This document shows, piece by piece, positions 12,177 through 24,231 of a stretch of 64,000 nt of DNA. This DNA comes from Microvelia longipes (lineage: Eukaryota > Arthropoda > Insecta > Hemiptera > Veliidae): positions 4,976,099-5,040,098 of the forward strand of contig JACMZG010001913.1 in NCBI GenBank assembly GCA_018340805.1, written 5' to 3'. Every line of letters begins with the position of its first letter. Position 1 is the stretch's first letter. The notes under the pieces are model-generated. The model worked only from the letters and a program-made list of their open reading frames with translations, had not been told where the DNA came from and did no database searches. A program made the position numbers and the translations under genes.

Positions 12177-12524
12177 AAGAAAGTTTCGTGTAAAGTTTTT
12201 AAAAACTCATTAACTCTGTTCATCTATCATAACTTTTTACTTTAGCTGGATTAATTACAGAATAATCCGCGGGGTGTGAGAGCGCTGCCTACCATTAATA
12301 ATATGTGACACTTTTGTTAAATTTTTACTCGAATACGCGATTCCTTAGAGTCTAGACTTCTCTTAAAATGCTTTCAACGAATTTATAGATACAATAATGA
12401 CGTAGGGTTTTGAGCATAATACCAAAGATATATTCAACTTTAGAAATGTTTAACAAATTAACAAGAAAACCATTTACATACCTGCCGTGATGAAATGAAA
12501 CTTGTTAAAAACGACTATTACATA
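12177..12524. other. intergenic, nothing recognised
   Basis: AT-rich, no gene or repeat match seen. Confidence 0.4.
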
Positions 12525-12972
12525 AAAAATACAGTCATGCCAAATTACATAAAAATTACACTTATGCCTAATTACATAAAAATGCACTCAAGGTAAATTA
12601 CATAAAAATACACTTATCCCAAATTAAACTGAAAAATATACTCATGCCGAACTACATAAAACTTATACTCACGTTAAATTAAATAAAAATGACACTCTTG
12701 CCTAATTACATAAAAAATACACTCATGCCAAATTACATAAGAAATACACTCATTCCAAACTGCATAAAGAATACCCTCATATTAAATTACATATAATTAC
12801 ACTCATGCCAAATTATATAAGAAATACACTTATACCAAACTACATAAAGAATACCCTCATGTCAAATTACATAAAAATACATACATGGCAAATTACAAAA
12901 AAATGCACTCTTGCTAAAGTACATAAAAAATACACTCATGCCAAATTACATAAAAAATACACGTATGCCAAA
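12525..12972. repeat. 27-28 bp minisatellite from Rep-A
   Basis: About 16 copies of a unit 'actcatgccaaattacataa + aaaatac'. The array ends in 'tgccaaatttaaactcagttgg', which continues into Rep-A sequence (compare 56985, 'acttgtaccaaatttcaactcaattgg'). The unit is therefore an expanded piece of Rep-A. Confidence 0.9.
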
Positions 12973-13335
12973 TTTAAACTCAGTTGGTTATTATTCTGAT
13001 TGCTAACAATTTTTTTTTAAAAATATATATGTCATTCGATAAATATTTGACTAATGCATATAATGCATAACAAGTTAGCTCAATTCTCTGAAAGTATTAG
13101 TAGCTCAATTATATTTATAAAAGATTACACCATTTTTAATATCAATCTAATTAATTTCCGTTTTTCATGATTTTTTAAAAATTTTTGCTGAAACGCTCAT
13201 ACTTACTACTTGAAACTCGCTTCGCTCGTCCTCAGACAGTAATGTCATCCGTTTTATTTCCAGCCGTCAACCATTCAGACAGCGATCTCACTAGATGCGG
13301 CCTAACATTAGTGATCCAAAGAAAACTATACTTTA
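12973..13335 (+). mobile_element. Rep-A fragment (middle and head pieces)
   Basis: Contains the Rep-A middle (gtcattcgataaatatttga) and head (ctcgcttcgctcgtcctc, cagccgtcaaccattcag). It is interrupted at the right by an hAT-like MITE at 13338. Confidence 0.6.
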
Positions 13336-13337
13336 AT

Positions 13338-13574
13338 CAGTGGCGTAGCCAGGGGGGGGCTGAGGGGGCTTCAGCCCCCCCCCCGAAATTTTTACATAAC
13401 CTAAACCCGCAATAAATATGTGGAAAAAATAAAACCTATAAAAAATATATAAAAATAAATTACATAACATATATTTTTAACAATGAACTTATAATATTAA
13501 TATCATAATATATAAAAAAAAATATACCATGAAATTGAAAGATATAAAAATAATTTGAAAACATTACCCAATAT

Positions 13575-13658
<84 letters not shown>

Positions 13659-13696
13659 TCAGCCCCTCCCGAAATTAAATCCTGGCTACGCCACTG
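13338..13696. mobile_element. hAT-like MITE with 8-bp target duplication
   Basis: Perfect 16-bp terminal inverted repeats, cagtggcgtagccagg and cctggctacgccactg. They are flanked by actttaat on the left and acttaaat on the right (7 of 8 identical), as expected for hAT elements. The interior is mostly AT with an (AT)n tract at 13580-13655 and subterminal runs of cagcccc. No transposase. Confidence 0.8.
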
Positions 13697-13736
13697 ACTT
13701 AAATTAATCTTTATACTGAAATAAAACTACATTTTA

Positions 13737-14825
13737 ATAGTATACTTATTTATTTATTATTTATAAAGAGTAATTCTTATTTATTTATTTATTAAGAGTA
13801 TACTTATTTATTTATTTATTAAGAGTATACTTATTTATTTTTAATTTATTTAAAGACACTGGATTGGACTGAATTAACAACTTCTTACTTCTTTAAATGA
13901 CAATATTTCGCCTGACCCCAGACATACTCATGTCTACAAACTGAATAAATAATAAGTGGTGTTGAATAAATGACAAATAATACTCGAAACTCACGAGTGA
14001 TACAGAAAAAATAATAAGTAACAACTTATAAATAACAACAATAATAAATAACAACTTCTTACTTCTTTAAAGTAGTAAGAAGTTGTTATTTCAGTCCCAT
14101 CCAGTGTCTTTAAATAAATTAAAAATTATATACAATGGTGACGAACACTAATAATATTACTTATTTATTTATTTATTAAGAGTATACTTGCACTTTCGTA
14201 TTTATTTATTAAGAGCATACTTATTTATTTATTTATTAAGAGTATACTTATTTATTTATTCATTAAGAGTATACTTTGAAGAGAATACTTATTTATTTAT
14301 TTATTAAGATATACGTATTTGTTTTATTTATTATTATAATTATTTATTTTTATTAAGAGTATACTTGCACTTTCGTATTTTTTATTAAGAGCATACTTAT
14401 TTATTTATTTATTAAGAGTATACTTATTTATTTTATCATTAAAGTATACTTTGATGAGTATACTTATTTATTATTTATTAAGCGTATACTTATTTATTTA
14501 TTAAGAGTATACTTATTTATTTATTTATTTATGAAGAGTATACTTATTTATTTATTTATTAAGAATATACTTATTAATTATTTATTGAGTATATTATTAA
14601 TTTATTTATTAAGAGTATACTTATTTATTTATTTATTAAGCGTATACTTATTTATTTATTAAGAGTATACTTATTTTTTATTTATTTATGAAGAGTATAC
14701 TTATTTATTTATTTATTAAGAATATACTTATTAATTTATTATTAAGAGTATACTTATTAATTTATTTATTAAGTAGAGTATACTTATTAATTTATTTATT
14801 AAGAGTATACTTATTTATTAAATAA
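13737..14825. repeat. tttattaagagtatac-type minisatellite from Rep-A
   Basis: More than 30 copies of a 23-28 bp unit (acttatttatttattaagagtat). The array runs into 'aaataaagggatactcttgtaccaaat', the next Rep-A segment. Single-copy Rep-A has 'aacttatttattacgtcaag' here. A foldback element interrupts it at 13841-14120. Confidence 0.9.
13841..14120. mobile_element. foldback element inside a minisatellite
   Basis: Arms 'aatttatttaaagacactgg' and 'ccagtgtctttaaataaatt' are inverted copies. A further inverted pair, taacaacttcttactt and agtaagaagttgtta, follows. It lies between minisatellite units, so it either inserted into the array or was there before expansion. Confidence 0.75.
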
Positions 14826-14965
14826 AGGGATACTCTTGTACCAAATTTTAACTAAATAGGATTATTTTTCACGATGATTTTCCAAACAAAATTTATACAT
14901 GTCATTCGATAAAAATTGAAATGATGGTTATAGTGAGATAAGTGATGATGATAATGAGATAAGTG
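14826..14965 (+). mobile_element. Rep-A middle fragment
   Basis: 'gggatactcttgtaccaaat', 'catgtcattcgataaaaattgaa' and the following gataa-rich part match the Rep-A middle at 56985-57100. It directly continues the array to its left. Confidence 0.65.
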
Positions 14966-16110
14966 ATGGGTTTATTTACGAAGTCTTACTTTTAGAGACT
15001 TAAGAGAATTATGTACGAACAGTGAGATTAATGAAAAGGAAAATAAATAGCTAAACCGCAGGTTCCGGGTGATTAGTTGAGAGCCTCTAAATATTTCCGT
15101 GATTTATTGACATTCATCTTGTAAGCTGGCAATGCTTTATCTTATAGCTAATCTTTGAGACATAATTAATTAATATGTGTTAAAGAATTTCGGAGTAAAC
15201 CAAGAACAAAAGAGATTTTCACTTTTTAGTGACTCTCCAAAGAAATGGGTAAGTGAAAATGATTGTTTTAACGCTCTGCTGTAAAATTTAAAGATTAAGT
15301 AAGAACACTTTTAATAATAATTTTGGCGCGGTAGTCCGCGATTTTGGCAAATTTCTTTTGGAATTCTCGGTTTTTTGCGCACTAAACCTGTTCCAGTTCA
15401 GGTTTAAGATATATAGTTGCAACAGTAGTGCTTTTTCTTGTCTGTCAATTTGCTTGGATTTCTCAAAGAAAATACACATTTCAAAGAATTTTCTTTGAAA
15501 AAGATTTGTTAATGAGATTAATGAGGCTTGTATGGTGGGGGGGGATGGGCTGCGTGTCCAAAATTTGTTTTAAAGGTCTCAAACTGTGAAAAAATACGTT
15601 TCGTGAAACATTATACAAAAATCAACCGTAGAAAGGACAAAACCTTATTGAAAGCCATTATTTCAATCTTCATTAACCCGATTTTCTAAGTCAGCATAAT
15701 TTTCAAAAAATCTTTGAAATGTATTTTTTTTTTTGGTGCGCTAAAACGAATCAACCCTTCCGAAGTCGCTACGACCACTTAAAGTGACCAAAAAGTTGAA
15801 ACACTGTGAAATATAACAGAAAATGCGCTAAAATTAGTATGAACAGGGCCTCAAGTGAGTGCAAATAATGCTGATGCGTGTGGTATGGGATAAATAGGGG
15901 CATTTTCTTAGAAAAATTCGAAGATATGAATTAACAACTTATGATTCTATTGCTCAGGTTATTAAATATATACCAAAAAATTAAGCAAAAATTAGTTTTA
16001 TAAGCAAAGAAAATTCACTCGGCTTGTGGACCACCGCGCCGGAATTTTTATATTATAGATTTTACAAAAACTATAATCATCCTTGTATAACCAATAAGGA
16101 AACCTTCCAA
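14966..16110. other. intergenic with scattered repeat scraps
   Basis: A motif 'aattttggcgcggtagtccgcg' near 15320 resembles 34865 and, inverted, 16020-16045 (ggaccaccgcgccggaattttt). This suggests a low-identity repeat. No gene is supported. Confidence 0.4.
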
Positions 16111-16618
16111 CAAGGATCTTGAATAAAAGAGATGACGCATTAAGTGGAAGTTGTATGAAATAGAAAAATAGGAGCAAACTTACCTTCTCCTTGGTTATAA
16201 TGAAAAAAGGCGCCAAACACAGGTTATGTAGCAAGCTTGTCTAGTTTGCTCCTCAACTTTCTTCTGTGCTTCTCGTGATTGTTACATTTGTGGTGCTTGT
16301 TAAGTTATTTGTGCTTGTTTAATTTTAAATTTTGGACTATACTTTGCCACTTCAGTGAGTGATATTTTAAGCATGTTTTGTTATAACCTTCTCAAGCAAT
16401 AAACAATGGGATATCATTGAGAGGTAAGTTTGCCTCTAAAATTTAAGACCTGCGCTGTTATAAGAATTGTAAGCATGCGCAGTTTGTATCAAGCATGTGC
16501 AGTTGGCTTTTGACGTGTGTTTCGTATTGAATTCTCTCTATTTTTTGGTTTTCGATTGGGGCACCTTTTTGTATGACAAATCGACTTAATGCGTCATCCG
16601 CTTTATTCAAGATCCTTG
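16111..16618. mobile_element. MITE-2, copy B
   Basis: A 508-bp element with inverted termini of about 33 bp (caaggatcttgaataaa .. gacgcattaag / cttaatgcgtcatccg .. caagatccttg). It shares its whole interior with 27294-27819 and most of it with 6665-7100. No coding sequence. Confidence 0.85.
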
Positions 16619-16734
16619 CTAGAGAGGCCATATTGGTTAAGTTTTGAAACATCGACAAAGTAACATGACCACCTTTGCTAATAAATATAATCACATAATC
16701 AGTACAAAATTACAGTAAGTCTTACGGTAGAACG

Positions 16735-16890
16735 TTAAAAATACAAATCAAAACGCAAACAATGAGAGGTAAGCCGACAACAATTGATGTATAATAACCT
16801 TAATACACTCTTAAAGGAAGTTTAAATAAGGTTTCTCAGAGCCCCTTAGAGCCAAAAAATGATGTTTCAGGCATCTTAAAGTATTGAAAG
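16735..16890 (-). repeat. dispersed repeat, inverted copy of 45530-45670
   Basis: 'aaaaatacaaatcaaaacgc', 'gccgacaacaattgat' and 'cagagccccttagagcc' read as the reverse complement of the 45.5-kb copy (gggcctctggggctctg, caattgttttcggct). Function unknown. Confidence 0.5.
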
Positions 16891-17147
16891 GCAATGCCCC
16901 CTATAGTATATAATTCTATAGCACTACATTTTAAACAGTCATACAACGATCAGTTTATGCAAATCTACAAAACGTTGTAGCTCATTTCCTTTGAATAATC
17001 CAAAAAATAAAAATGAACGTCCTTACCCAGATTCAAACCATGGTACCCCTGGCTTTGACTTTTTTGAGTCCAGAATCAACTCCAGGTAACATTAATTTAA
17101 CTACCAGGCCCAAAAATCAATGACTCCTGACTTAAAATATGTTGTAT

Positions 17148-17583
17148 ACCGGCCGTATTGTAGGTTTTCTCTTCATTAACCACAGTTTTTCGTCTTTTGA
17201 TCATTTTAAGTGGTTGTATCGGTTTCGAACAGAATCGATTGTATCAATCGATTTTTCGTACCAAGGAACTGCATACCTAAGAAACTAACTATACCAAGGA
17301 ACTGCATAACTAAGGAACTAACTATACCAAAGAACTGCATACCTAAGGAACTAAAACTATACCAAGGATCTGCATACCTAAGGAACTAACTATACCAAGA
17401 AACTGCATATCTAAGGAACTAACTATACCAAGGAAAACGACACTCCAGTTGATATTTTTTCTGTATAGTCTGTAATTTTGGTTTCCGGTAATTTAGATTC
17501 ACTTAGACGACCTTTCTAAGTGATGAAACCGGTCTGAAGTCGTCTTTCTGACCTGTGAAAAAAGAAAACCTCATACCGGTTTT
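17148..17583. mobile_element. TIR element with internal tandem array
   Basis: Inverted ends: 'accggccgtattgtaggttttc' at the left, 'gaaaacctcataccggt' at the right. At 17265-17440 it holds about five copies of a 33-34 bp unit (aggaactaactataccaa + ggaactgcataccta). Confidence 0.6.
17265..17440. repeat. 33-34 bp minisatellite
   Basis: About five near-identical copies of a unit containing accaaggaactgcatacc and taaggaactaactat, inside the TIR element at 17148-17583. Confidence 0.85.
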
Positions 17584-17649
17584 TTATAAAACGAGAGGCT
17601 CTTTTTGCAGCTCCGCGGCATAATATGAATAATATGACGCGATCTGCTC

Positions 17650-18730
17650 GTCATATTACTAGTGATATACTTGTCGAATTGAAACGAAACTTGGTGTACT
17701 TATTTATTGCGTCAAGGTTTGCATTGATACCGAATTTCAGCACGATTGGGCTATATTCCGGTATTTTACAATTTTTTTAAAAAACTTTGATAAAAATTGA
17801 ACTAATGCTGATAATGAAATGCACATATGTTAGTGTTATACATAGCTTACATGCATGCCAAATCTCAGTTTGATCGCAACTTTTTTTCGTGATTTAGAAT
17901 TCTTCGAAATCTTTGCTGTTTCATTATTTAATGGAACAGCCGGTTAATGACGTCATAAAAAAGTATACTCCGAATAGCACAACTACACCCATAGACTGAT
18001 TTTTACACAAAGTTCAACTCTCTGGCATAAATACACTGGGAGCTGCGATGATAACAGGCACACATACAAACACACACACACACACACATACAGGCAGTCA
18101 ACTTTTTAAAAACAACTCAGGAGGTGTTATAAAATCCTGAAACGGGTGATTCCGAAGTCGCTTCGGTTTCGGATTAAATCCGAAGTAAATCTAAGGTTTT
18201 TGCCGGATCATGAAAGATAATCAGCACCGAGTGAGCTCAATACCTGGATAGGTGTTCACTGGTAATAAAACGAATGTATTTAATGTTTGAGGACGACCGA
18301 AGCGATTCCTAATTCTTGCTGCAGTACACTTGGTGATTTATATGTTCTGAGGACAAACGGAGGGAGTCCGAAGTAGTTAGGATGAGCGTAGCGAATCCGA
18401 TGTGTTGATGAATAGTTTTAAACTACCCGTACCTGATTTTTGACTTAATTTAACTCTCTTACATAAACACACTGAGAGATACCATGATAACCCGCATTAA
18501 TTAAACGATGCACAAATTTTAAGTATTAACGACTAGGGTGCCTCCCCCAACTAGTAAGTGAGGGGGCCAGCTCAGTCTAAAACAATAAAAACCACTCGGT
18601 AGTCTTCTAACGCCTGAAACCGATAAACAGAAACAGATAATTCGTTTGAAATCTCAGTGTTGGATGTTTATTGCAAACCCAATACTTTTTCCTATTTCTT
18701 TAGTATAAATAATAAAAAGTAAAAAATCAG
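17650..18730. mobile_element. Rep-A compound (tail-inverted head-tail)
   Basis: 17650-18150 follows the second half of Rep-A in plus sense (ttaatgacgtcataaaaa, caactctctggcataaatac). 18160-18440 is the head in minus sense (gatgagcgtagcgaatccga, tacccgtacc). 18440-18730 is a second tail in plus sense (tctcttacataaacacactg, aacccaatactttttccta). A short (CA)n lies at 18065-18090. Confidence 0.65.
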
Positions 18731-19248
18731 TTATAAAATTGATGGTGTTGTTACAATATAAGCATTCCTAATAAACTATTGTGGGCTAAAAGTCTTTGCT
18801 TCAAAAGAAGCTATGTGCAAAAGCACAACAGAAGATGCGATGTATACAGTCAATAAACGACTTTAACATCCTACATCAAATCACGTGTGTACTAGGAAGA
18901 CTTGGTTCCATTTATAGACAGAACACCACTTATCGAGAAAGTCACTGGTATTAATCTTTTTCCAAATATTTATATGCTTACGATCAGTGAAACCCTATCT
19001 TGCGGAATGAAATGGAAATCTTTCTTAATTGGAAAAGTATCCATCTATACAGGTATAACTATTAACAACCAATTTCGAATAACTCGGATATTTTAAATAC
19101 CGGGTTTCGGCACGTGACAGCTCCTCATTGTCGGTTAGGGACTACCTTGTTGTTCGTTTGTTGTTACATGTCATTTTGTTGTTACTATGCATTTAGGGCT
19201 CTCGTATTGGAGCCCTAAATCAGTCTTCCTGATTATGGAGCCTTGAGT
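18731..19248. other. intergenic with a Rep-C scrap
   Basis: 'gatattttaaataccggg' and 'cacgtgacagctcctcattgtc' at 19085-19135 match the Rep-C repeat (20400, 32781). The rest is unassigned. Confidence 0.45.
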
Positions 19249-20109
19249 CTAAGATTTGCGGATGATACGCAGTTAATATGCAGTTAATGGAAAAAACCTT
19301 GATGAAATAATTAATAAAATAGATGATATTGTAAAGCACTCAAAAGACTGGTTTATAGTAAATAAGTTATCTTTAAGTGAGTCAAAAAACCAGATTTTAA
19401 CACACACTCTTAAATATAATAATAATAATAATATAAACATTTAGCTCATTAAAATACTTGGAGTGTCTCTTGATAGCCCACTTCACTGGAAAGCTCATGT
19501 TAATGAGTTAGGTAGTAAACTTTCATCTATTTTATTTCTGCTGCGTAAACTTAGTTTAACTTTAGATATTGATACCATGAAGCTTGCTTACTATGCCCAT
19601 TTTCATTCACGTATGCTGTATTCTATTAAAGAATGGGGAGCAGCCCCTGTAGCCAACAGTATTTTTATGCTGCAAAAAAAAAGCTATTCGTATCATGAAT
19701 AATGCTAAACATGACGATAAGTGCAAACAATATTTTATTAAAAATAAAATTTAAACTTTTTATTCAGCCTATATTTTTGTCATTGTGGTTGTTTGTTAAA
19801 GCAAAGTATGATGAGGGGGAGTTCAATTTTATTAAGAACCACAATTATGCCACTAGATATATTGCTAATATCAATATTCCCACTTGTAAGCTCAACAAAA
19901 CACATCAGTGCCCAAATTTTAATGGAATAAGGTGCTTTAATAAATTACCCGCTTCAATAGTTGAACTTCCACCCAAAACTTTCAAAATAAGCAGTACCAC
20001 ATTGATGCTTGAGAAAGCAAACTATATTGTTAAAGAGTTTTTAGCTGATAACTTGGTACTCCTTGAATGCTTAGTGTTTTTTCATGTAATGTCATGCTTT
20101 TTTGTTTAG
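19249..20109 (+). pseudogene. LINE reverse transcriptase, C-terminal fragment
   Basis: Starts at the reverse-transcriptase palm motif LRFADDTQL, the [YF]ADD active site of non-LTR elements. It continues as NKLSLSESKNQ, then LGVSLDSPLHWKAHVNEL and LAYYAHFHSRMLYSIKEWG, the conserved block after the palm. A last part (NYATRY, NFNGIRCFNKLPASI) is typical of the C-terminal region of CR1/Jockey-like elements. Stops near 19290 and 19441 and a frame change near 19700 break it. The 5' part (endonuclease, fingers) is missing, as in most 5'-truncated LINE copies. Confidence 0.85.
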
Positions 20110-20399
20110 TTTCTTATTTTCTATCAAGTTTGTTATTCAAGTTTTGCTGTCTATGTTTATGCAGTTTGTGTGATAATTAATAATCAAGTTTTTTTTCGTA
20201 TCACTGAAAAATGTTGACAATTGAGAAACTTCGTAATGACGTAACCTCAAGTAAGTAAACAAATAAATAAAACAACCAAATTGTGAAAAATTTGATAACT
20301 AACAAAACAGTTATTGGACTGTTAAGAATTAAATTCTAGGTTAATTAATGAAGACTTAATTAATTATAGGACTGAAGTCTTCATTAATTAACCTAAAAT
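20110..20399. other. LINE 3' flank and a hairpin
   Basis: A stem at 20332-20398 pairs ctaggttaattaatgaagac with ttcattaattaacctaaa. No gene is present. Confidence 0.5.
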
Positions 20400-20762
<363 letters not shown>

Positions 20763-21689
20763 TCAAAAAGTTATGGTTGTTGACCAGAGATTTGATTTTA
20801 AATTTTTTAGCATAAATTTAAATTCAAATATCCTTTATTTGGTTTATAATACATTTTTTAACTATAATACGATGTACATATAAATTGCCTTAATACTAAG
20901 AATAAAAGAGCACATCACCACAAGGCTAAGCCTGAGAGTGGAGGAGCATTAAAAAGTATCAAAAGAGTGAATCAAGAATAGAAATTATTATGCAATAAAA
21001 TTAAAAAAAATAAATAAATAAATAAATAAAATAAAATTAACACACTTAAGTTACTATAATATAATAACAGACTAACACTCATACACATAAATAGGTAAAA
21101 ACCACTAACCAGATCTTAAACCCATGTAACAAATAATTCTGGTGAATTCTCGGTTTCAGATATTAAAGTGCAAGCACAATGCTTTTGAAGTGTAGGAAGG
21201 TAATTGAAAGTAATGTATGAAGCATTGGTACACCACTGTTGCACTAGTATTTTGCTATCTTTAATTCTTACCATACTTCCACTGAGTAAATAATAAAAAC
21301 TTAAGAAGCCATAAAAACGATCATTAAAACTAAAACCTAGATGTATAGCAAATAAATCATATCCACATAGATTCTTTAAAATAGTTATCTATGATTAATT
21401 ATTTAACCGAATAAAACAGGTGTTAAATAAATAATAGAGAAGACTCCAAGAATCCATCACAAAACATATGTCAATATAGAACTACGCATGCTTGGTACAA
21501 ACTGAGCATGCTTGGTACAAACTGAGCATGCTTGAAATAATGACATTAACTCTGCCTTCTGGTAATTTTTAATAGGTAATAAAAAATTACCTTCTATAAA
21601 TTTCTTTTCTATTCTAGGCCACAACATGCAGAAAAAGTGATATATTTTATGTCATGACAGAGTATAATGTAAAGTTTATTGACTATTTT
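20763..21689. other. intergenic, no gene seen
   Basis: Includes a (TAAA)n stretch near 21010-21035 and two to three copies of a 19-bp unit (gagcatgcttggtacaaac) at 21485-21535. Confidence 0.5.
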
Positions 21690-21885
21690 CTAGGGAGTGA
21701 AGAAGCACTTTTCACTCCCAAAGGAGAGAAGTTACTTTTCTCTCCCTTGGGAGTAAAATGTTACTTTTCTCTTCCTTGGGAATAAAAAGTTACTTCTCTC
21801 TCTCTGAGAGTAAAAAGTTACTTCTCTCTCTCTGAGAGTAAAAAGTTACTTTTCTCTCCCTTGGGGGTAAAAAGTTTTTCCTATT
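21690..21885. repeat. 28-31 bp minisatellite (gagagtaaaaagttacttctc)
   Basis: Six or so diverged copies. Related 'cttgggagtaaaa' and 'tctccctt' words recur to about 22450, so the array may be the core of a larger decayed one. Confidence 0.8.
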
Positions 21886-22519
21886 ATTGGGATTAGAGCC
21901 AATTACATTATTTTTTTTTGGGAACGGTATCCTCTAAATTTATATAGGGGACCAATCAATTTTAACAAACAAATCAACCAATTTTAATAAACTAATCAAC
22001 TCCTGGGGGCGGCACCCCAAAATTTATGAAGGAGTACCAACTAAATTTTTTTTCTTGGTTCAATATCCGTTTGGGATCAAAAAAATTGATTGGACAAATA
22101 AATTGTTTGATTTTTTGGAGGGCGACACCTCTTAAATTTATGAGGGGGTCCGACCAGAAAAAAATGATAATAAAATACAAAAAAACGTATGAATAAATAT
22201 AATATAACATTAATTAATTATAAGAATAAATAAATAACATCAACATCTGGAGATAAAATCTTGTATGCACCTTGGGAGTAAAATTCTATGTTCTCCCTTA
22301 CAATAATTATGTTAAATGCTTTGGTCCCTTTGCCTTTCGTCTTAGGAGCCAAGTAACTGTTTAGGAAAATAATTGCCTTCATTACTCCCCTGGTGCATAA
22401 TGGATATTAACTTACCAAGGGAAAAGATTAAGTTTTTCCTCCCTGAGCTGTCAACTTGGTTTCTGAGGCTATAGCCGAAGAAGTCATATTATTTAAATCC
22501 CGAGGCTTGCTGAGGCATT
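21886..22519. other. diverged tandem sequence, no gene
   Basis: A loose repeat of '(ct)aaatttatgagggg(g)tcc..accaa' at about 21930-22160. A 72-codon minus-strand frame here has no recognised domain. Confidence 0.4.
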
Positions 22520-22785
22520 TTTTGTTGGTTCCTTACGGATTAAGCGGGTTATGACGTCACAACAAAATGAATTTCCGGGTAGTACAACTAAACCTTTGGA
22601 TTGATTCTTTTACAAAGTTTCAGCTCTACGGCATAAATAGATTAGGAACTACCATGGTAACAGACATAGACGCAGAAAAGTTTGTGAAAACCACTCAGAC
22701 GGTCTTGAAAACGCCTAAAACGGATAATTCAGATGTCATCCCGGTTCGAAATTTTTTGCAAGCACAACACTTTTCCTAAGTATTG
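22520..22785 (+). mobile_element. Rep-A tail fragment
   Basis: 'ggttatgacgtcacaaca', 'ttcagctctacggcataaat', 'gtgaaaaccactcagacgg' and 'caagcacaacacttttccta' match the second half of Rep-A. Confidence 0.7.
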
Positions 22786-22966
22786 CGATTGGATGCCTAT
22801 ATGATACCTAAGATATCATATGAAGAAAGATAAAACTAGAAAATTTTAGAACTCTCATGCATATTAATTCCAATAATTTTTAGGAGGTAGCTATTAGCTG
22901 ACGTCTAATTTTTTTACATGGTTTATTGTAAGAGTTACTTGGTGTATATTTTACTTTAAGATAATC

Positions 22967-22998
<32 letters not shown>

Positions 22999-23024
22999 GC
23001 CACACATTTATTATTATTAATACA

Positions 23025-23076
23025 CAAGTCTCACATTAAATATTTGATCACTTTTATAAATTTTGAATCTTTTACT
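23025..23076. repeat. 52-bp direct repeat, left copy
   Basis: Begins caagtctcacattaaatatt and ends gaatcttttact. An identical copy is at 23958-24009. The two flank 881 bp that contains a LINE fragment and a SINE. Confidence 0.85.
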
Positions 23077-23365
23077 ACCAGAAAACTTTACTTAATAGAT
23101 GTTGCCATACCTAATGCTCATAATTTAGAAAACACATTTCAAACTAAAATTAATAAATATCTAAAATAAGCAGGAGAGTTGAAAGTTCAATGGCAACTAA
23201 ATGAAACCGCCATCATCCCAATAGTAATGTCAGCCACTGCCATAGTCCCTAACAGTATTCACGACTCATTCAAACATTTAAATCTTCCTAATAACATTTA
23301 TACAACTCTGCAGAAATCAATAGTTCTAGACACGTGCAGTATTGTTCGCTGTTTTCTGTCCAGAT
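23077..23365 (+). pseudogene. LINE reverse transcriptase, extreme C-terminus
   Basis: In one frame it reads KLYLIDVAIPNAHNLE, then after an in-frame stop near 23168 QWQLNETAIIPIVMSATAIV and QKSIVLDTCSIVRCFLS. The set YLIDVAIPN .. PIVISA .. Q+AVLL.TC..VR.FL is a familiar C-terminal block of non-LTR reverse transcriptases. It differs from the LINE at 19249, so two LINE families are present. A gap or stop interrupts it and it ends at 23365. Confidence 0.75.
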
Positions 23366-23474
23366 AATTATAAAAAAAAAGTAAAATTGTAGAAACTTGG
23401 CACACAGTGTCCGCTCTATAATTAACCACTTTCTAAGTGAGAAAAAAACCTAAACATAATAATAATAAATAATA

Positions 23475-23705
23475 ATGCCTGTTTAGATCCTTGCGGTCCA
23501 TCAGGGATAACCCCTGCGGGAACCATCTTAGACGGCAGTGGCAGCCGTTACACTCAAAGTGTAATCTAAAGTTGACGATAATTTATTTAAACAATAATCT
23601 TATATAAACTGAGAGCGTAACCTGGGATGCGAACCCCAGACGTCATAGGTCAGTATAACTACTGACGCTTTAATGACCTAGGTCGTTAACCACGGAGGCG
23701 GCGTA
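23475..23705 (-). mobile_element. tRNA-derived SINE-2 (inverted copy)
   Basis: Reverse complement of 42085-42315. The minus strand has the A-box region of a Leu/Ser-like tRNA head (cctccgtggttaacgacc), the B-box (gggttcgcatcccagg) and the tail box (cctgatgg..aaggatctaaacaggc). Confidence 0.85.
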
Positions 23706-23957
23706 GGTAATTACAACACTTTTCCTATAAAACTAATGTTGTTGGTAGATTGGATTTATATTCAAGTTTATTAAAATTGAAAAGAGTTTGAAGTCAATAC
23801 GTGGTTGGTATGTAAATAGCGGTGAAGCAAGTGTCAGGAAGGTATCATTGACATAGAGAAAGCAGTTAGGACAAACAGTTAAAACAATATACTTTGTGTG
23901 TCTTTACTTCTCTAATATTTACTTATCCATCGGAGGCCGAGTTTCAATTACCTCAAG

Positions 23958-24009
23958 CAAGTCTCACATTAAATATTTGATCACTTTTATAAATTTTGAA
24001 TCTTTTACT
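23958..24009. repeat. 52-bp direct repeat, right copy
   Basis: Identical to 23025-23076. Confidence 0.85.
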
Positions 24010-24231
24010 TAAATTTCACGAAGACAGGAGCTGGGCGATAAGCCTGGTACCGTTTACTTGTTATTTTTGTCTACATTTTTAATGTTTTTATTTTTTATTA
24101 TTCTGTTTTCTTCTGCTGTTATATTCGGCAATGATGGCCTGACGTTAGGTTCGGCAATGCACCTAATTAAAATAAAATTTCACAATTATTATTTTAATCA
24201 TGAATATATATTCACCTATTTATTTATGAGC
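24010..24231. other. intergenic, no gene seen
   Basis: A short frame here (24058-24282) runs into the minisatellite and has no domain signature. Confidence 0.4.
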
